This document shows, one piece after another, positions 1 through 9,245 of a stretch of 22,112 nucleotides of DNA; positions within the stretch are counted from its first letter, which is position 1, and each line of letters begins with the position of its first letter. A model generated the notes under the pieces. That model did no database searches. It worked only from the letters and a program-made list of their open reading frames with translations, and was not told the origin of the DNA. The translations under genes and the position numbers were made by a program. The stretch is from a virus: IMG/VR virus record IMGVR_UViG_3300037089_000805, positions 1 through 22,112 of that record. One strand, given 5' to 3'.

Positions 1-2069
1 TACAAACTCCAACTTCTGTTATAAACAATGAAGTTTCTGATACATCTGCAGTAACTACATTCGATACATTTTATAACTGGGATGGAATTTCTCCTACAAA
101 ATATATTAACGGAATTACATTAGATATAATAAATTCCACAAGAAATTTAACAAATTTCACAAAATTAGAATCTTTTACTTCAGAAGAAAGTTATTATCTT
201 CCAGTTTTTATAAAAAGAGATACAAAGCAACTAAGTAGAAATATATTTGAAAATTGTCCAGATAAAGTAATTACACAATTAAGCAACATTAATGTAAGTC
301 AAAATATATCTAATACGATTTCTGCTTTTAACTTAGCAATTACACCTAATTTTAGTTTATTTTCAACAGGCTCTACTACAGGCATTACATCTGGCCCAAA
401 CACACCAAATGTTGGTCCAATGTCAGGAGATATTATAAATTCAGTGGTACAATGTTTTGTTGATTTAAATTTAAATACAAACCCTACTAATTATTGGTAT
501 ACTTATTTATTGAATGTAAACCTTAGTAATGTAATTTATTCTGTAATAGAAGATTCTTCCTTATCCATAGATGTATTCTTAAATAGTGCCAGTACATTAG
601 GAATAGAAGAAGTGGATGTTATTATTGAAAATGTAACTACTACAAATTCTGACTTTTCTCCTTTTATTTCTCCAATTAAACTTTCTTGGAGTGCTGGAGA
701 ACAACACAAGCAATTTGTAGTTTCCCCAATTACTGACTCGTTGTTCGAAGTTCCTGAAAAATTTATAATTAGACTAGATAATTTTGTTAGTTTAATACCT
801 GGTCCATCGTCTGCCGCCACTGTAAATGTAATTGATACTTCACTATTAAGATTTATGAGTATAAGTTCTGTAGGTGGAATTATATCAGGCGGAACATTAT
901 TTTTTAATGTGAATCAAGGTCAAAGTGTAACAGTTTCTGTTTCTCTAAATGGACCAAGTTTTTCAGGATTCGAATCAGCTGATGTAGTAATAAACAATAT
1001 TAGTACAAATTCATCCGATTATGCCCCTTCTGGTAGCCCCATCAACCTAAGCTGGTCCATAGGACAAACAACACAAACTTTTACATTTTCTGCATCCCCT
1101 ACATCTGTATTATTTCAGGGAGATAAAGCTTTTTCTATACAACTTCAAAATTTATCAAATTCGAGCTTAGATTCTCTTAATTTTAACCAAGCCAATATCA
1201 TTATTCATGACCCATCTCCTGATATACAATTTGCTAGAGTTAATATTCCTTCAATGTTTGTACAATTTGGACAGGGCAATTCAAATTCTCAATTAAGATA
1301 TTTATCCAACAATTCTCTGGCATCATTTATTCCTGATGAGCAGAATTGGCTTCTTAAATTTGGTGCTCCTGCAGAAGTAGGCCCATTTAATACAGGGCCT
1401 GGGCCAAACGCAATTACTGGAACAACGCAAACAACTTACTTTTTTGGATTAAATAATGATGTTAGAATGATTATAACTAATCATGGAAGCTATCCTGTAT
1501 CTTTTAATTCTCAATACGCTCTTCCTGGACAATCTTTTAGTGCTACAGTTAACTCTTTTAACTTTAATATTGATTTACCATCTAATGATGGTTTAATCCC
1601 GGTTGCTTCTTTAATATACTCAGCAGATACTTTAACTTTAGCAAAATATGATATTTCAATTCAAGTAGATTTTTCTGAAATAAACTTTGTTTTAAAGGAT
1701 TTAAGCAATTCTGTGGCTAATAACAATAAATTTAGTATAGGTTCGTATGCACTTAATACATTTGCAGGGCCAACAGATATACAAAATGGAACATACAAAT
1801 TTTTAACATCATATAGTAACATAAGCGCAGGAAGAGAAACATCTTCATCTAATGTATTATGTCCTGTTCAAATTAATGACTTTGGGCTTAATATTGAAAA
1901 TGTTACAATTGAAGGTATAGCATTTTTAGATTTCAATTCTAATACAACTTTTAGTGGTATTACATTATCTCCAAATAATGGAGGAATTACACCTGATTGT
2001 ACATTATTTCAGTTTAATCAACCTTCTCAAACGAGCTGGACAAGTATTGCATTTCAATCTCAAGTTTAA
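1..2069 (+). CDS. Large virion/tail-type protein with two tandem Calx-beta-like repeats (5' partial)
   Basis: The reading frame is open from base 3 to a TAA at 2067-2069, so the gene runs off the left edge. The ATG at 420 is internal: the upstream codons continue in the same Thr/Asn/Ser-rich style and contain no stop. Two repeats of about 100 residues are visible at about nt 528-840 and 897-1212. Each has a VDVIIEN / ADVVINN strand, then SPI-LSWS-GQ, then an acidic PE-F or GDKAF step followed by IxLxN and a closing IxD. This is the layout of Calx-beta domains. The last 280 or so residues are beta-rich and unrecognised. Calx-beta domains are beta-sandwiches common in adhesins and found in some phage fibres. 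A role as a fibre or baseplate surface protein is inferred from the neighbouring tail genes. Length and N-terminal domains are unknown. Confidence 0.75.
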   Translation, partial: QTPTSVINNEVSDTSAVTTFDTFYNWDGISPTKYINGITLDIINSTRNLTNFTKLESFTSEESYYLPVFIKRDTKQLSRNIFENCPDKVITQLSNINVSQNISNTISAFNLAITPNFSLFSTGSTTGITSGPNTPNVGPMSGDIINSVVQCFVDLNLNTNPTNYWYTYLLNVNLSNVIYSVIEDSSLSIDVFLNSASTLGIEEVDVIIENVTTTNSDFSPFISPIKLSWSAGEQHKQFVVSPITDSLFEVPEKFIIRLDNFVSLIPGPSSAATVNVIDTSLLRFMSISSVGGIISGGTLFFNVNQGQSVTVSVSLNGPSFSGFESADVVINNISTNSSDYAPSGSPINLSWSIGQTTQTFTFSASPTSVLFQGDKAFSIQLQNLSNSSLDSLNFNQANIIIHDPSPDIQFARVNIPSMFVQFGQGNSNSQLRYLSNNSLASFIPDEQNWLLKFGAPAEVGPFNTGPGPNAITGTTQTTYFFGLNNDVRMIITNHGSYPVSFNSQYALPGQSFSATVNSFNFNIDLPSNDGLIPVASLIYSADTLTLAKYDISIQVDFSEINFVLKDLSNSVANNNKFSIGSYALNTFAGPTDIQNGTYKFLTSYSNISAGRETSSSNVLCPVQINDFGLNIENVTIEGIAFLDFNSNTTFSGITLSPNNGGITPDCTLFQFNQPSQTSWTSIAFQSQV

Positions 2070-2085
2070 TATATTATATTTCTAA

Positions 2086-2094
2086 TTATTTATT
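2086..2094 (+). promoter_or_regulatory. WTATTTATW promoter-like motif (TTATTTATT)
   Basis: The motif ends 14 nt before the ATG at 2109, the same spacing as the copies before 9246 and 20306. It is the weakest match to the window consensus ATATTTATA, with a T at each end. Confidence 0.35.
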
Positions 2095-2108
2095 AAAAAC
2101 AAGTTACT

Positions 2109-2984
2109 ATGGCAGTTGGAATTTATGGCTCAAAAGCTTTGGCAAGTGTTGACTTTAATGATGTTGACATTCTTTTTACATTTTCTCCTACGAGAGAAGT
2201 ACTTGGTGGAATCCAAATGGCTCCGTTGTTCAATAGTATTACTAATAATGAATTTAGGAAATTGTTAGGTGCAGATGGAGTGTATAAACTTAGACTTCCT
2301 GCAGCTATCTTTAATCAACTTGGATTTTACAGTATCTTGATTAAGCCAAAGTCATTTGAAACACAAATTGTAGATTGTTCTTTTGTTGTTACAAATAATG
2401 ATAATGAAGTTCAAATTTCAAAAAAAGGAATTGTTATTCCTAAATTACAATTTCAAAGCGCCGGGAGTTTAATAGGTTATCAGATAGATTATTTTGATAA
2501 TAATGGGATAAAAATTAAGAATTTTTATCGAATTGTTACAAGTAGTGATTTAGTTAGTATTAGCCCTATTAATTCAAGTACTAATCCAAGCTCTAAAACT
2601 TATATTCTTGACCCTAATGGAAATAATTTATTTCTTACTTTAACTCCAGATGAAGTAAGTCTTATATCAAATGTTCAAGCTCCTGATTTAGGAAAAGCTG
2701 GTCAAAATATAATTATATCAAATACATTTTTTGACCCTACTATGATTGAGGTTGAAATGGTTGACCAAAATATAAAAACTTTGAGTTATGCGCTTTATGG
2801 AAATTCTACCAGAGACCTTGAATTTGGCATATTTTCTATTTTTGATGAGCAAAATAACTTGTATAGACAGTATAATTTGTTAACAAACAAAAAACAGTTT
2901 AGTACTGGACAGATAGATGTTAAACAAGAAAGAACTGACATTAATCTTAGTCAAACGTTTAATGGTGTTTCTCAAGGTCTATAA
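2109..2984 (+). CDS. Putative virion structural protein, 291 aa
   Basis: I do not recognise the family. The protein is beta-rich with many Asn, Ser, Thr and Ile residues, has no Cys-rich motif and has no signal peptide or membrane segment. This composition matches the flanking tail proteins. The ATG at 2109 is chosen because it is preceded by an A-rich leader and a WTATTTATW motif; there is no Shine-Dalgarno sequence. The N-terminus (MAVGIYGSKALASVDFNDV) reads like a compact beta domain, and the C-terminus ends in a polar NLSQTFNGVSQGL tail. It lies between the Calx-beta protein and the leftward baseplate operon. Its TAA directly abuts the stop codon of the leftward gene, leaving no intergenic base. 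Virion function is inferred from position and composition only. Confidence 0.7.
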   Translation: MAVGIYGSKALASVDFNDVDILFTFSPTREVLGGIQMAPLFNSITNNEFRKLLGADGVYKLRLPAAIFNQLGFYSILIKPKSFETQIVDCSFVVTNNDNEVQISKKGIVIPKLQFQSAGSLIGYQIDYFDNNGIKIKNFYRIVTSSDLVSISPINSSTNPSSKTYILDPNGNNLFLTLTPDEVSLISNVQAPDLGKAGQNIIISNTFFDPTMIEVEMVDQNIKTLSYALYGNSTRDLEFGIFSIFDEQNNLYRQYNLLTNKKQFSTGQIDVKQERTDINLSQTFNGVSQGL

Positions 2985-4613
2985 TCAAACAAAGAAATTA
3001 TCATTTGCCATTTTTCCAAATGTATCGTATGTATCACCCCATAGTAGCTTAAGTTTTAAGTTTAGAGATACATTATTTGACACATCAATTATTCTTGAAT
3101 CATTTTGATATCCTCTATATGAAGTTATCAATGTGTATAATCCAGGGTTTAGTCCAGAAAACGAGAAGAACCCTGTTAAATCAGTAGTTTGAGTAATAAA
3201 GCTTGTATCAGGGAATACAAATTGCATTGTAGCACCCGTTACAATACTTCCGGATACAAATCCACTAAATAGATAAGTTTCCCCAGGACTTTCTAATTCT
3301 ATTGAAGGAGGAGTTGTAAAACCTGCAATAGTTGGTGAATATGGACTATCAGATTCTGCCATTACATACACGCTAATTGGATTGCTTGGCGTGGTGGCCA
3401 TGAAATTATCAGAAAAAGTAACAACACTCTGTTTAACTCCAAATAAGTTTACAATTGATTTTACATTTCCAACCCTATATAAAAAATTGCTATTTGATTT
3501 AATAGAAGTTTCATATCTTCTTATTGTCTTAGATGTGGTAAATTCACTCACAGGATTTACTTGTTTATCTACAGATTGTTCTTTAAATTTATCATCTTTA
3601 ATTATAGGATAAGAAAAAAAAGTTCCTGTAAATCCTGTATCTCCAGTATTATAATTAACTTGTAACAAATACTCATCTCCATCCTCAACACTAGAAAAAT
3701 AAAATGTTGGAGTAAAAGTTGACAAAGGACCAGTAACAACAGGGTATTCTATTTTAGGTTTATTAGGTACAAAAAAATATGTAAAGAAGTTTCCTACGAC
3801 ATTTAATCCTTGAAATTGACCTTGATTTATTATGCTTCTTGAATTGTCAGTTACAACAGTATCTGTGGCATTATAATCTGATTGAATTATAACATATGGA
3901 TTAGACCCGCTTGTAGAGAAAAAATCATAATCTAACAATGTGGGGTCCTTTTGTATTAAAAATTTAATTTTTGTATCAATAAAATATTGTGATTTATCTT
4001 GGAAAAGTTGAGCTTTAAAAGTCCCTATGTTTTTTACATACTCATCCGGATAAAAATCATATATATGCTCTACAATACCAGATGTTACAGCAGTAAGAGA
4101 AAATATAGGGTTAGACAAAGAACTTTGTATATCATTTAATGAGGTAAACCCAAGGTCCTGAAAAGTGTTTTTATTATTAATTATACTAGTTACTTTTCTT
4201 GTAGTAGAAGTACTTATTACGCCATCTACATTTGTAGTGGATGTTTCTGTGGTTGTATTATTATCTGTTTCCATTCCAGCAACACTTGGAACAAAAGATG
4301 GTTGAAAATTTGAAAATGTTTTATAATCTAATCTATATACATCATGAATAAGGAAAGTTGTGCTGCTAAAACTCTGTGTGTTTGCTGTAAAATAAAACCT
4401 AAAAAATGGTCTAGTTAAATTAGTAAAAATAGAATGCACACTCTGTCCATAATAATCTTGAGTTCCACCAAATGTGATAAACATTGGCAATTTAAACTCA
4501 ATAAAATTTTGAGCACCCTGGTTTATTTTAACAAATGCATTGTTATAAAAAACTTGAGAAACAGAATTTTTATCTCCGGTAGTCTGGAATAATATGTTTT
4601 TTTCTATGTTCAT
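2985..4613 (-). CDS. Tail/baseplate-associated protein with C-terminal carboxypeptidase-regulatory-like domain, 542 aa
   Basis: This is the second gene of a two-gene leftward operon. Its ATG (4613-4611) is 4 nt after the stop of the gpI-like gene. Most of the protein is beta-rich with aromatic residues, and it has a Thr/Ser-rich low-complexity stretch near residues 115-140 (TTTETSTTNVDG). Residues of about 440-525 resemble a CarboxypepD_reg-like (transthyretin/Ig-type) beta-sandwich: a GFVSG strand, a loop, then TDLTGFFSFSGLNPGLYTL and a GYQ motif, matching the family pattern of TD-GxFxFxGLxPGxYxL with a following GY. Such domains decorate many phage structural proteins and can bind surfaces or act as spacers. 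There is no signal peptide. The role is inferred as a baseplate or fibre-connected component because it is co-transcribed with the gpI-like protein. Confidence 0.7.
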   Translation of the reverse strand: MNIEKNILFQTTGDKNSVSQVFYNNAFVKINQGAQNFIEFKLPMFITFGGTQDYYGQSVHSIFTNLTRPFFRFYFTANTQSFSSTTFLIHDVYRLDYKTFSNFQPSFVPSVAGMETDNNTTTETSTTNVDGVISTSTTRKVTSIINNKNTFQDLGFTSLNDIQSSLSNPIFSLTAVTSGIVEHIYDFYPDEYVKNIGTFKAQLFQDKSQYFIDTKIKFLIQKDPTLLDYDFFSTSGSNPYVIIQSDYNATDTVVTDNSRSIINQGQFQGLNVVGNFFTYFFVPNKPKIEYPVVTGPLSTFTPTFYFSSVEDGDEYLLQVNYNTGDTGFTGTFFSYPIIKDDKFKEQSVDKQVNPVSEFTTSKTIRRYETSIKSNSNFLYRVGNVKSIVNLFGVKQSVVTFSDNFMATTPSNPISVYVMAESDSPYSPTIAGFTTPPSIELESPGETYLFSGFVSGSIVTGATMQFVFPDTSFITQTTDLTGFFSFSGLNPGLYTLITSYRGYQNDSRIIDVSNNVSLNLKLKLLWGDTYDTFGKMANDNFFV

Positions 4614-4617
4614 TTAA

Positions 4618-7035
4618 TTAAGGTCCTTTTCTTATTGATAATGTCGTTGGTAAATTCATATTTCCTGCAGTTGAAAAAGTATTTATAGTGCTAGAAATAT
4701 TATTAGGATTAACAATACCTACTAAAGTTACAGGAGTTAATCCAGCATTAATATTTCCTGCTATACTCATATTTATCACTAAAGGAGTGATAACTGGACT
4801 AATAAAATTATTTACTATACTACTTATTTGAATAGGTGTTGTATTCATCGGAATATTTGGTGGGAGTCCTACTTGAAATTCTGACCCCGCGTTTATTCCT
4901 TCTCTATAAACAAATCTTTGTCTGTTAAATACAGTATTCCTATAAATAGTTCCCTGACAATCTAATATAGTTGTTGCAGGAATAAGTTGTAAAACATAAT
5001 CTTGAACTTGAGTTTCTAATAAATTTAAAAATGCTTCAAGTTTCTTAAACGTAAGTTGATGTGATTGGGGCTGACTTAGTAAATAATAATTTAAATATAT
5101 TCTTCTAAGTTCTGGATAATGCCACGATGTGTGAATCTGATTATTTGTTTTTCTATTTTTTGGTCCAACATTTGACATATATATAAAGTCTGTATATTGA
5201 CTTAATGTCATACCAGATATCATATTTGGAGCAACAAATTCGCAATTAGGAATTGTATAATAAAATGGAGTTGTATTAGCACTGAAAGGCGGAGCTAGAC
5301 TTCCCCAAACCCAACATGTTCCACTTAATTGATACCATCCTTTTACATCGCATTCAATAGCTGATGCAGGGTCTAATGCAGCACATAATTCTTTTGAATT
5401 TATAACATTTTGAGTACCAAATACATTTGTATCTCCTGTATAAACTTTTATATTATCAACCCTACTTTGTGGGTCGAATTCTGGCCTCCATTGATTTATA
5501 TAATTTTGACCATCTCCTCTTCCATCTCCGCCTTCTTGAAATGCAAATTGACTTCCATTATAATTTATATATCCATTATTATTTATTTTCACAAGAGACG
5601 CATTTGTAGCGCTGCTTAATGAGCCTAAATAAACTTGATTTATGTCATAAACAATTTCGTCAAGAGTTATTAAACAATCTGGAGCCCCAAGAAGTTTAAA
5701 CAAAAATATTAATGCATCTCTGGTTCCTTTTTTCTTAAACAACCAATTAATATTTACTAAAATTCTCTTCCATATTTCTATGTTAAATTGTGCAAGTGAA
5801 TTTCCTTGTCCATCTTCATCTCCAGCCAAATATTTAAATAAGTCAATTTCGCTAAAAGAGCTGGATAATTTCCAGCCTAACAGATTACTAAATTTTGCAA
5901 GAAATTTATTAGGCACACTCTCCTCGCCACTATAATTTATACTATGAGCAAATGCTAATCCATCAATGTATCTTTTTATTTCATCAAATTGATGTGCATA
6001 ACTTTGCACGATAGTTTTAAACACTTGACTATCTGAGTCTAATTCAATATAGTTTTCTCCAATTACTGTTTTAACAAGAATATTTGTTTTTGTTTCATCA
6101 ATATTGGCTGCAGCTTGAAGGATACTTGTTTGAAAAGCATCAAAGGCTCCGCCCATACTGTCAGGATTAAACCCGTCAATAGTTGTAGGCCATGTAAATC
6201 CAGATAAATTTTGAGTGTTATCATTTAGATTTATATCTGGAACAAGAAAATTTCCAGAAAGTAAGACTTGTCTTTCCAAGCTAGATAAATTCATTTTATA
6301 TGAACCTAATCTTTTACTTGATGGTCTAATGTAAAGTCCGTATGTACTTGTAACTTGAGACCCTGTAAATAAAAACCCATTGATTGTAAACTCTAAATAT
6401 GAACCTCCTGAAAAAAAGTAGTTTAATATATCGTGTACTTCAGTTGTAGCAGATGCATTTGTACTTGTTGCACTTAACTGTATTGAAAATAACTCTGGAT
6501 TATATACTAAACTTGGAGCTCCACCTGTAATTCCTGAGTTAATTATTACTCCACCTTGATTTGTTAGCCCTGATAAAGGAACTCTAAAAGTAGAAGTTTT
6601 ACTTCCAGTTGTATTATTAAAAGATTGAGAATAATTAAATATTGTAGTTCCAGTTCCATTGTCATATGCTAATATTGCATATGGAAAATTTGAGATAATG
6701 TTATTAATAGAATTTGCTACATCAGTATAAAAAGAACCAAAATATGTATAACTTTTTGGTTCTGTAGACTTTAATCTGAGTTCATTACTGTTTACAAAAA
6801 CACTAGTTTGAGCTGTAAAGTTTTTACTACCAAGACTATTTAATGTTGAAAATCCTCCAAAATGTAAACTTAGCGTGGTAGATGTTAATGAATCAGATGA
6901 AGTGTTTCTTTCTATATTAAAATCGCCAAATGTAAATATAGCTTCAGAGTTGGAAGGAGCGAGCCTCTTTTCTTGACCTGGGCTAAATTTGACTGATAAT
7001 GTATTTGCGGTATTTGGACTTGCAACTGAACCCAT
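4618..7035 (-). CDS. Baseplate/tail protein, P2 gpI-like (phage tail protein domain), 805 aa
   Basis: The first gene of a leftward operon. Residues 1-270 are beta-rich and virion-like. Residues of about 290-470 are mostly helical: a segment around IDETKTNILVKTVIGENY, then a long helix (FKTIVQSYAHQFDEIKRYID), then IWKRILVNINWLFKKKGTRDAL at about residues 420-441, and FLFKLLGAP. The pattern (helix, KKKGTxxAL, hydrophobic helix ending LLG) is typical of the P2 gpI / TIGR02242 tail-protein family, which forms part of the baseplate wedge. In contractile phages this protein connects the hub to the fibres. The C-terminal 110 residues are again beta-rich with short NMSIAGNI / TAGNMNL repeats. The ATG at 7035 lies 13 nt after a WTATTTATW motif on the same strand. 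It is longer than P2 gpI (under 200 aa), so the gpI-like region would be one module of a larger protein. Confidence 0.7.
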   Translation of the reverse strand: MGSVASPNTANTLSVKFSPGQEKRLAPSNSEAIFTFGDFNIERNTSSDSLTSTTLSLHFGGFSTLNSLGSKNFTAQTSVFVNSNELRLKSTEPKSYTYFGSFYTDVANSINNIISNFPYAILAYDNGTGTTIFNYSQSFNNTTGSKTSTFRVPLSGLTNQGGVIINSGITGGAPSLVYNPELFSIQLSATSTNASATTEVHDILNYFFSGGSYLEFTINGFLFTGSQVTSTYGLYIRPSSKRLGSYKMNLSSLERQVLLSGNFLVPDINLNDNTQNLSGFTWPTTIDGFNPDSMGGAFDAFQTSILQAAANIDETKTNILVKTVIGENYIELDSDSQVFKTIVQSYAHQFDEIKRYIDGLAFAHSINYSGEESVPNKFLAKFSNLLGWKLSSSFSEIDLFKYLAGDEDGQGNSLAQFNIEIWKRILVNINWLFKKKGTRDALIFLFKLLGAPDCLITLDEIVYDINQVYLGSLSSATNASLVKINNNGYINYNGSQFAFQEGGDGRGDGQNYINQWRPEFDPQSRVDNIKVYTGDTNVFGTQNVINSKELCAALDPASAIECDVKGWYQLSGTCWVWGSLAPPFSANTTPFYYTIPNCEFVAPNMISGMTLSQYTDFIYMSNVGPKNRKTNNQIHTSWHYPELRRIYLNYYLLSQPQSHQLTFKKLEAFLNLLETQVQDYVLQLIPATTILDCQGTIYRNTVFNRQRFVYREGINAGSEFQVGLPPNIPMNTTPIQISSIVNNFISPVITPLVINMSIAGNINAGLTPVTLVGIVNPNNISSTINTFSTAGNMNLPTTLSIRKGP

Positions 7036-7048
7036 TAATATAGTTTTT

Positions 7049-7057
7049 TATAAATAT
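7049..7057 (-). promoter_or_regulatory. WTATTTATW promoter-like motif (ATATTTATA on the minus strand)
   Basis: An exact ATATTTATA read leftward, 13 nt before the ATG of the gpI-like gene at 7035. It is half of a divergent control region (7036-7161) that also holds the rightward copy at 7137-7145. Confidence 0.5.
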
Positions 7058-7136
7058 TATCAAAAAAGAATTCGAAACTAAACTAATAAGAGCAAAACTA
7101 TTTACTTTACGGGCCATTTTAAATAAATTTTAAATC

Positions 7137-7145
7137 ATATTTATA
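7137..7145 (+). promoter_or_regulatory. WTATTTATW promoter-like motif (ATATTTATA)
   Basis: An exact copy, 16 nt before the ATG at 7162. It faces away from the minus-strand copy at 7049-7057, so the 126-nt gap between the two operons carries one motif per direction. A direct repeat of ATTTTAAAT lies just upstream (7116-7136). Confidence 0.5.
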
Positions 7146-7161
7146 TGAAAAATACATCCAT

Positions 7162-9207
7162 ATGAGCTTTTTGTTGAACGAACCGACTACTTTCATTAAT
7201 ATAAAACTTACCGATGATGGCAGGAGACTTCTTTCTTTAGGTAAATTAACATTTGATAAAGCTGTTATTTCTGATAGAGAAATCAATTACGGAATCGACC
7301 GTACCGGAAGCTATCAAATATGCATGAATAGAATTTTATCGCCAAAAGATGCTCATCCGCCTTTTACTACTAATTTTGATGGTTCTAGCGCTACCACGTT
7401 GTCTTCGAGGTTTGTAGGCTCTTCTAAATCAATTGTTACTGCTACAACAACTTCTACGGGATTTTTTACTGGAAGTACTAATGCATTTGCTATAGACCAG
7501 ACTGAAACATTAGGAACATCATATATTGCATATTCTGCAAATACTCCTAATGGAAGTTCAACAGTAATAATATTTTCAGCAGGAACTTATTTCCCAATTG
7601 GAGGAGAACTAGTTTATATTCCATGGCAACCTATTCAAAATAGTGGTAAAACATATACTTCTGATTCATTTGTAGCGTCAGGCAATCCAACTGTAGATTT
7701 ATGGTATAGAGTATTGTCTTCAAATACGGCATCAGCTACAATAACTCTTGATAGAGCTGTTCCAAACTTTGGAATTACCGACCCAACCTCATCAGAAAAA
7801 ATTAATATTTACTTTTATCCATTTAATGGAATAGAATCTTATTATGGTTCTGCAGCTACTATAAATACAAAAGTTTGGAATATGAATATTGTTAGAACAA
7901 GTTCAATTCCAGGAACTAATAGCTTAATTAGTGGCTATACCACATATGGTTCAATTCAATTTAATGGAACAAAACAGTATTTAGGATTTTCCGCTGAAAC
8001 TAGAGAAATAGGCATTGTACACTATACAAATGAATTCACTGGAAATACATATGCGGAACAACTTATAGAAAAAAGCGTAATTATAGATATTCCTAATTTA
8101 ATGTGGCATAATTTTCCTGCAACAGCAGGCTCTGCATTATTGTATGGAGTTAGATTAACAGATTCTTATGGAAATACTTTCTTTGATTCTGCTTCTCAAA
8201 CTACATATAGAGAACTTAGGGATTCTATTTCTAGTGCCGGAGTAGTTGTTGGAAGAGTATATCATAAATTAAAGATAATAGTAATAACAGACCCTGAATT
8301 ACTAACCGCTTTAACATACAAATCAAATAGAAATTATTCTCTGCCAAAAGCTAATTTAGGACTGACTTCAGTTCCTAAATATCCTCTTAATACAAGCAAT
8401 GCAACAGGATTGTGCCAAAGTGGCATGGTTTATTATGTTACATACATTACAAGTAGTGTGCCTGTTAATACATCAGGAGTTAGCTTTGGATATCCGCAAG
8501 CAATGCACTGTGGATATATAAATCAGATTAATGGCCAGGTGGATTCAAATGGTAATCCTCAATTTTTAACTGTTAATTTTCCATTTAATGCATTTCCATA
8601 TCTTAGAAGAAGTAGTGATATGAATGCTAATTCATCTTTCTCCGGAACCGGATGGAATGCTAATTCTGTACAAATATTGATTAATGAAGTCGCTTTATCT
8701 GCAGGGACAAGTTTAGATAGTATCCCTTCTGATAATTGGAGATTAATATCTAGTGGAGGTACAGGAAATGGAGTTTATACTGGAGATACTACAGATTTAA
8801 CTATTGACCCAATTAAACTTCTCGCAAATCAGTTTGTTGTTTCCAGACAGGATTTTGTAAGTGGAAGTACATATGCTCTTAGTGGAGAATTTTCAGCATT
8901 TACTCAAAATAACAACGTTTTCATTAGTGGGCTTACATTTGGAAATGAATCATTCTTCTTTGGGAATATACAAGCCGATATTTTAGCGACATCTTTTAAA
9001 TCAATAATAACAGTTCTTGCTAAAAACAACGATTTCAACTCATCTCTTAATCAATCATTTAACGGTACGTTGGACCCAAACACATTCATTACAGAAATAG
9101 GAATATTGAACTTAAATAATACACTTGTTGCAGTAGGGAAGCCAACATATCCAATTACCAAGAATTCATCAAGATATTTAGCTTTTCAATTAGAGATAGA
9201 TTTTTAA
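7162..9207 (+). CDS. Tail/baseplate-type virion protein with conserved end modules, 681 aa
   Basis: The N-terminal 45 residues (FLNEPTTFINIKLTDDGRRLL, then FDKAVISDREINYG) match a module I recall from many uncultured phage tail proteins: a 'KLTDxGRRxLSxGxL' stretch followed by SDxExxY. A related copy starts the next gene (9246). The C-terminal 45 residues (FITEIGILNLNNTLVAVGKP, then ITK and a closing beta strand) match the C-terminus of the gene at 10238. The centre is a long beta-rich, Gly/Ser/Thr/Asn-rich region without recognised catalytic motifs. There is no signal peptide or membrane segment. It is the first gene of a four-gene rightward run ending at the terminator at 11363-11400. A role as a baseplate or fibre-attachment protein is inferred from the shared modules and position. 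The family function is not established to my knowledge. Confidence 0.7.
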   Translation: MSFLLNEPTTFINIKLTDDGRRLLSLGKLTFDKAVISDREINYGIDRTGSYQICMNRILSPKDAHPPFTTNFDGSSATTLSSRFVGSSKSIVTATTTSTGFFTGSTNAFAIDQTETLGTSYIAYSANTPNGSSTVIIFSAGTYFPIGGELVYIPWQPIQNSGKTYTSDSFVASGNPTVDLWYRVLSSNTASATITLDRAVPNFGITDPTSSEKINIYFYPFNGIESYYGSAATINTKVWNMNIVRTSSIPGTNSLISGYTTYGSIQFNGTKQYLGFSAETREIGIVHYTNEFTGNTYAEQLIEKSVIIDIPNLMWHNFPATAGSALLYGVRLTDSYGNTFFDSASQTTYRELRDSISSAGVVVGRVYHKLKIIVITDPELLTALTYKSNRNYSLPKANLGLTSVPKYPLNTSNATGLCQSGMVYYVTYITSSVPVNTSGVSFGYPQAMHCGYINQINGQVDSNGNPQFLTVNFPFNAFPYLRRSSDMNANSSFSGTGWNANSVQILINEVALSAGTSLDSIPSDNWRLISSGGTGNGVYTGDTTDLTIDPIKLLANQFVVSRQDFVSGSTYALSGEFSAFTQNNNVFISGLTFGNESFFFGNIQADILATSFKSIITVLAKNNDFNSSLNQSFNGTLDPNTFITEIGILNLNNTLVAVGKPTYPITKNSSRYLAFQLEIDF

Positions 9208-9222
9208 AAAAATAAAAATATA

Positions 9223-9231
9223 ATATTTATA
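9223..9231 (+). promoter_or_regulatory. WTATTTATW promoter-like motif (ATATTTATA)
   Basis: An exact copy, 14 nt before the ATG at 9246, in the 38-nt gap after the previous stop. It continues into AATA, giving the palindrome TATTTATAAATA, so a T4-like TATAAATA is also present on the same strand. Confidence 0.5.
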
Positions 9232-9245
9232 AATAAAGAAATACC

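Noticed and set aside
420-422. ATG at 420 as the start of the Calx-beta protein
   Set aside because: The frame is open to the left edge with the same composition and no promoter motif before 420.
2917-3108. Rightward 63-codon ORF across the convergent junction
   Set aside because: It overlaps two real genes in other frames and has no promoter motif or leader of its own.
7101-7115. TTTACTTTACGGGCC resembling the hairpin core near 11371
   Set aside because: Only the first 8-9 bases match, and no stem can form here.
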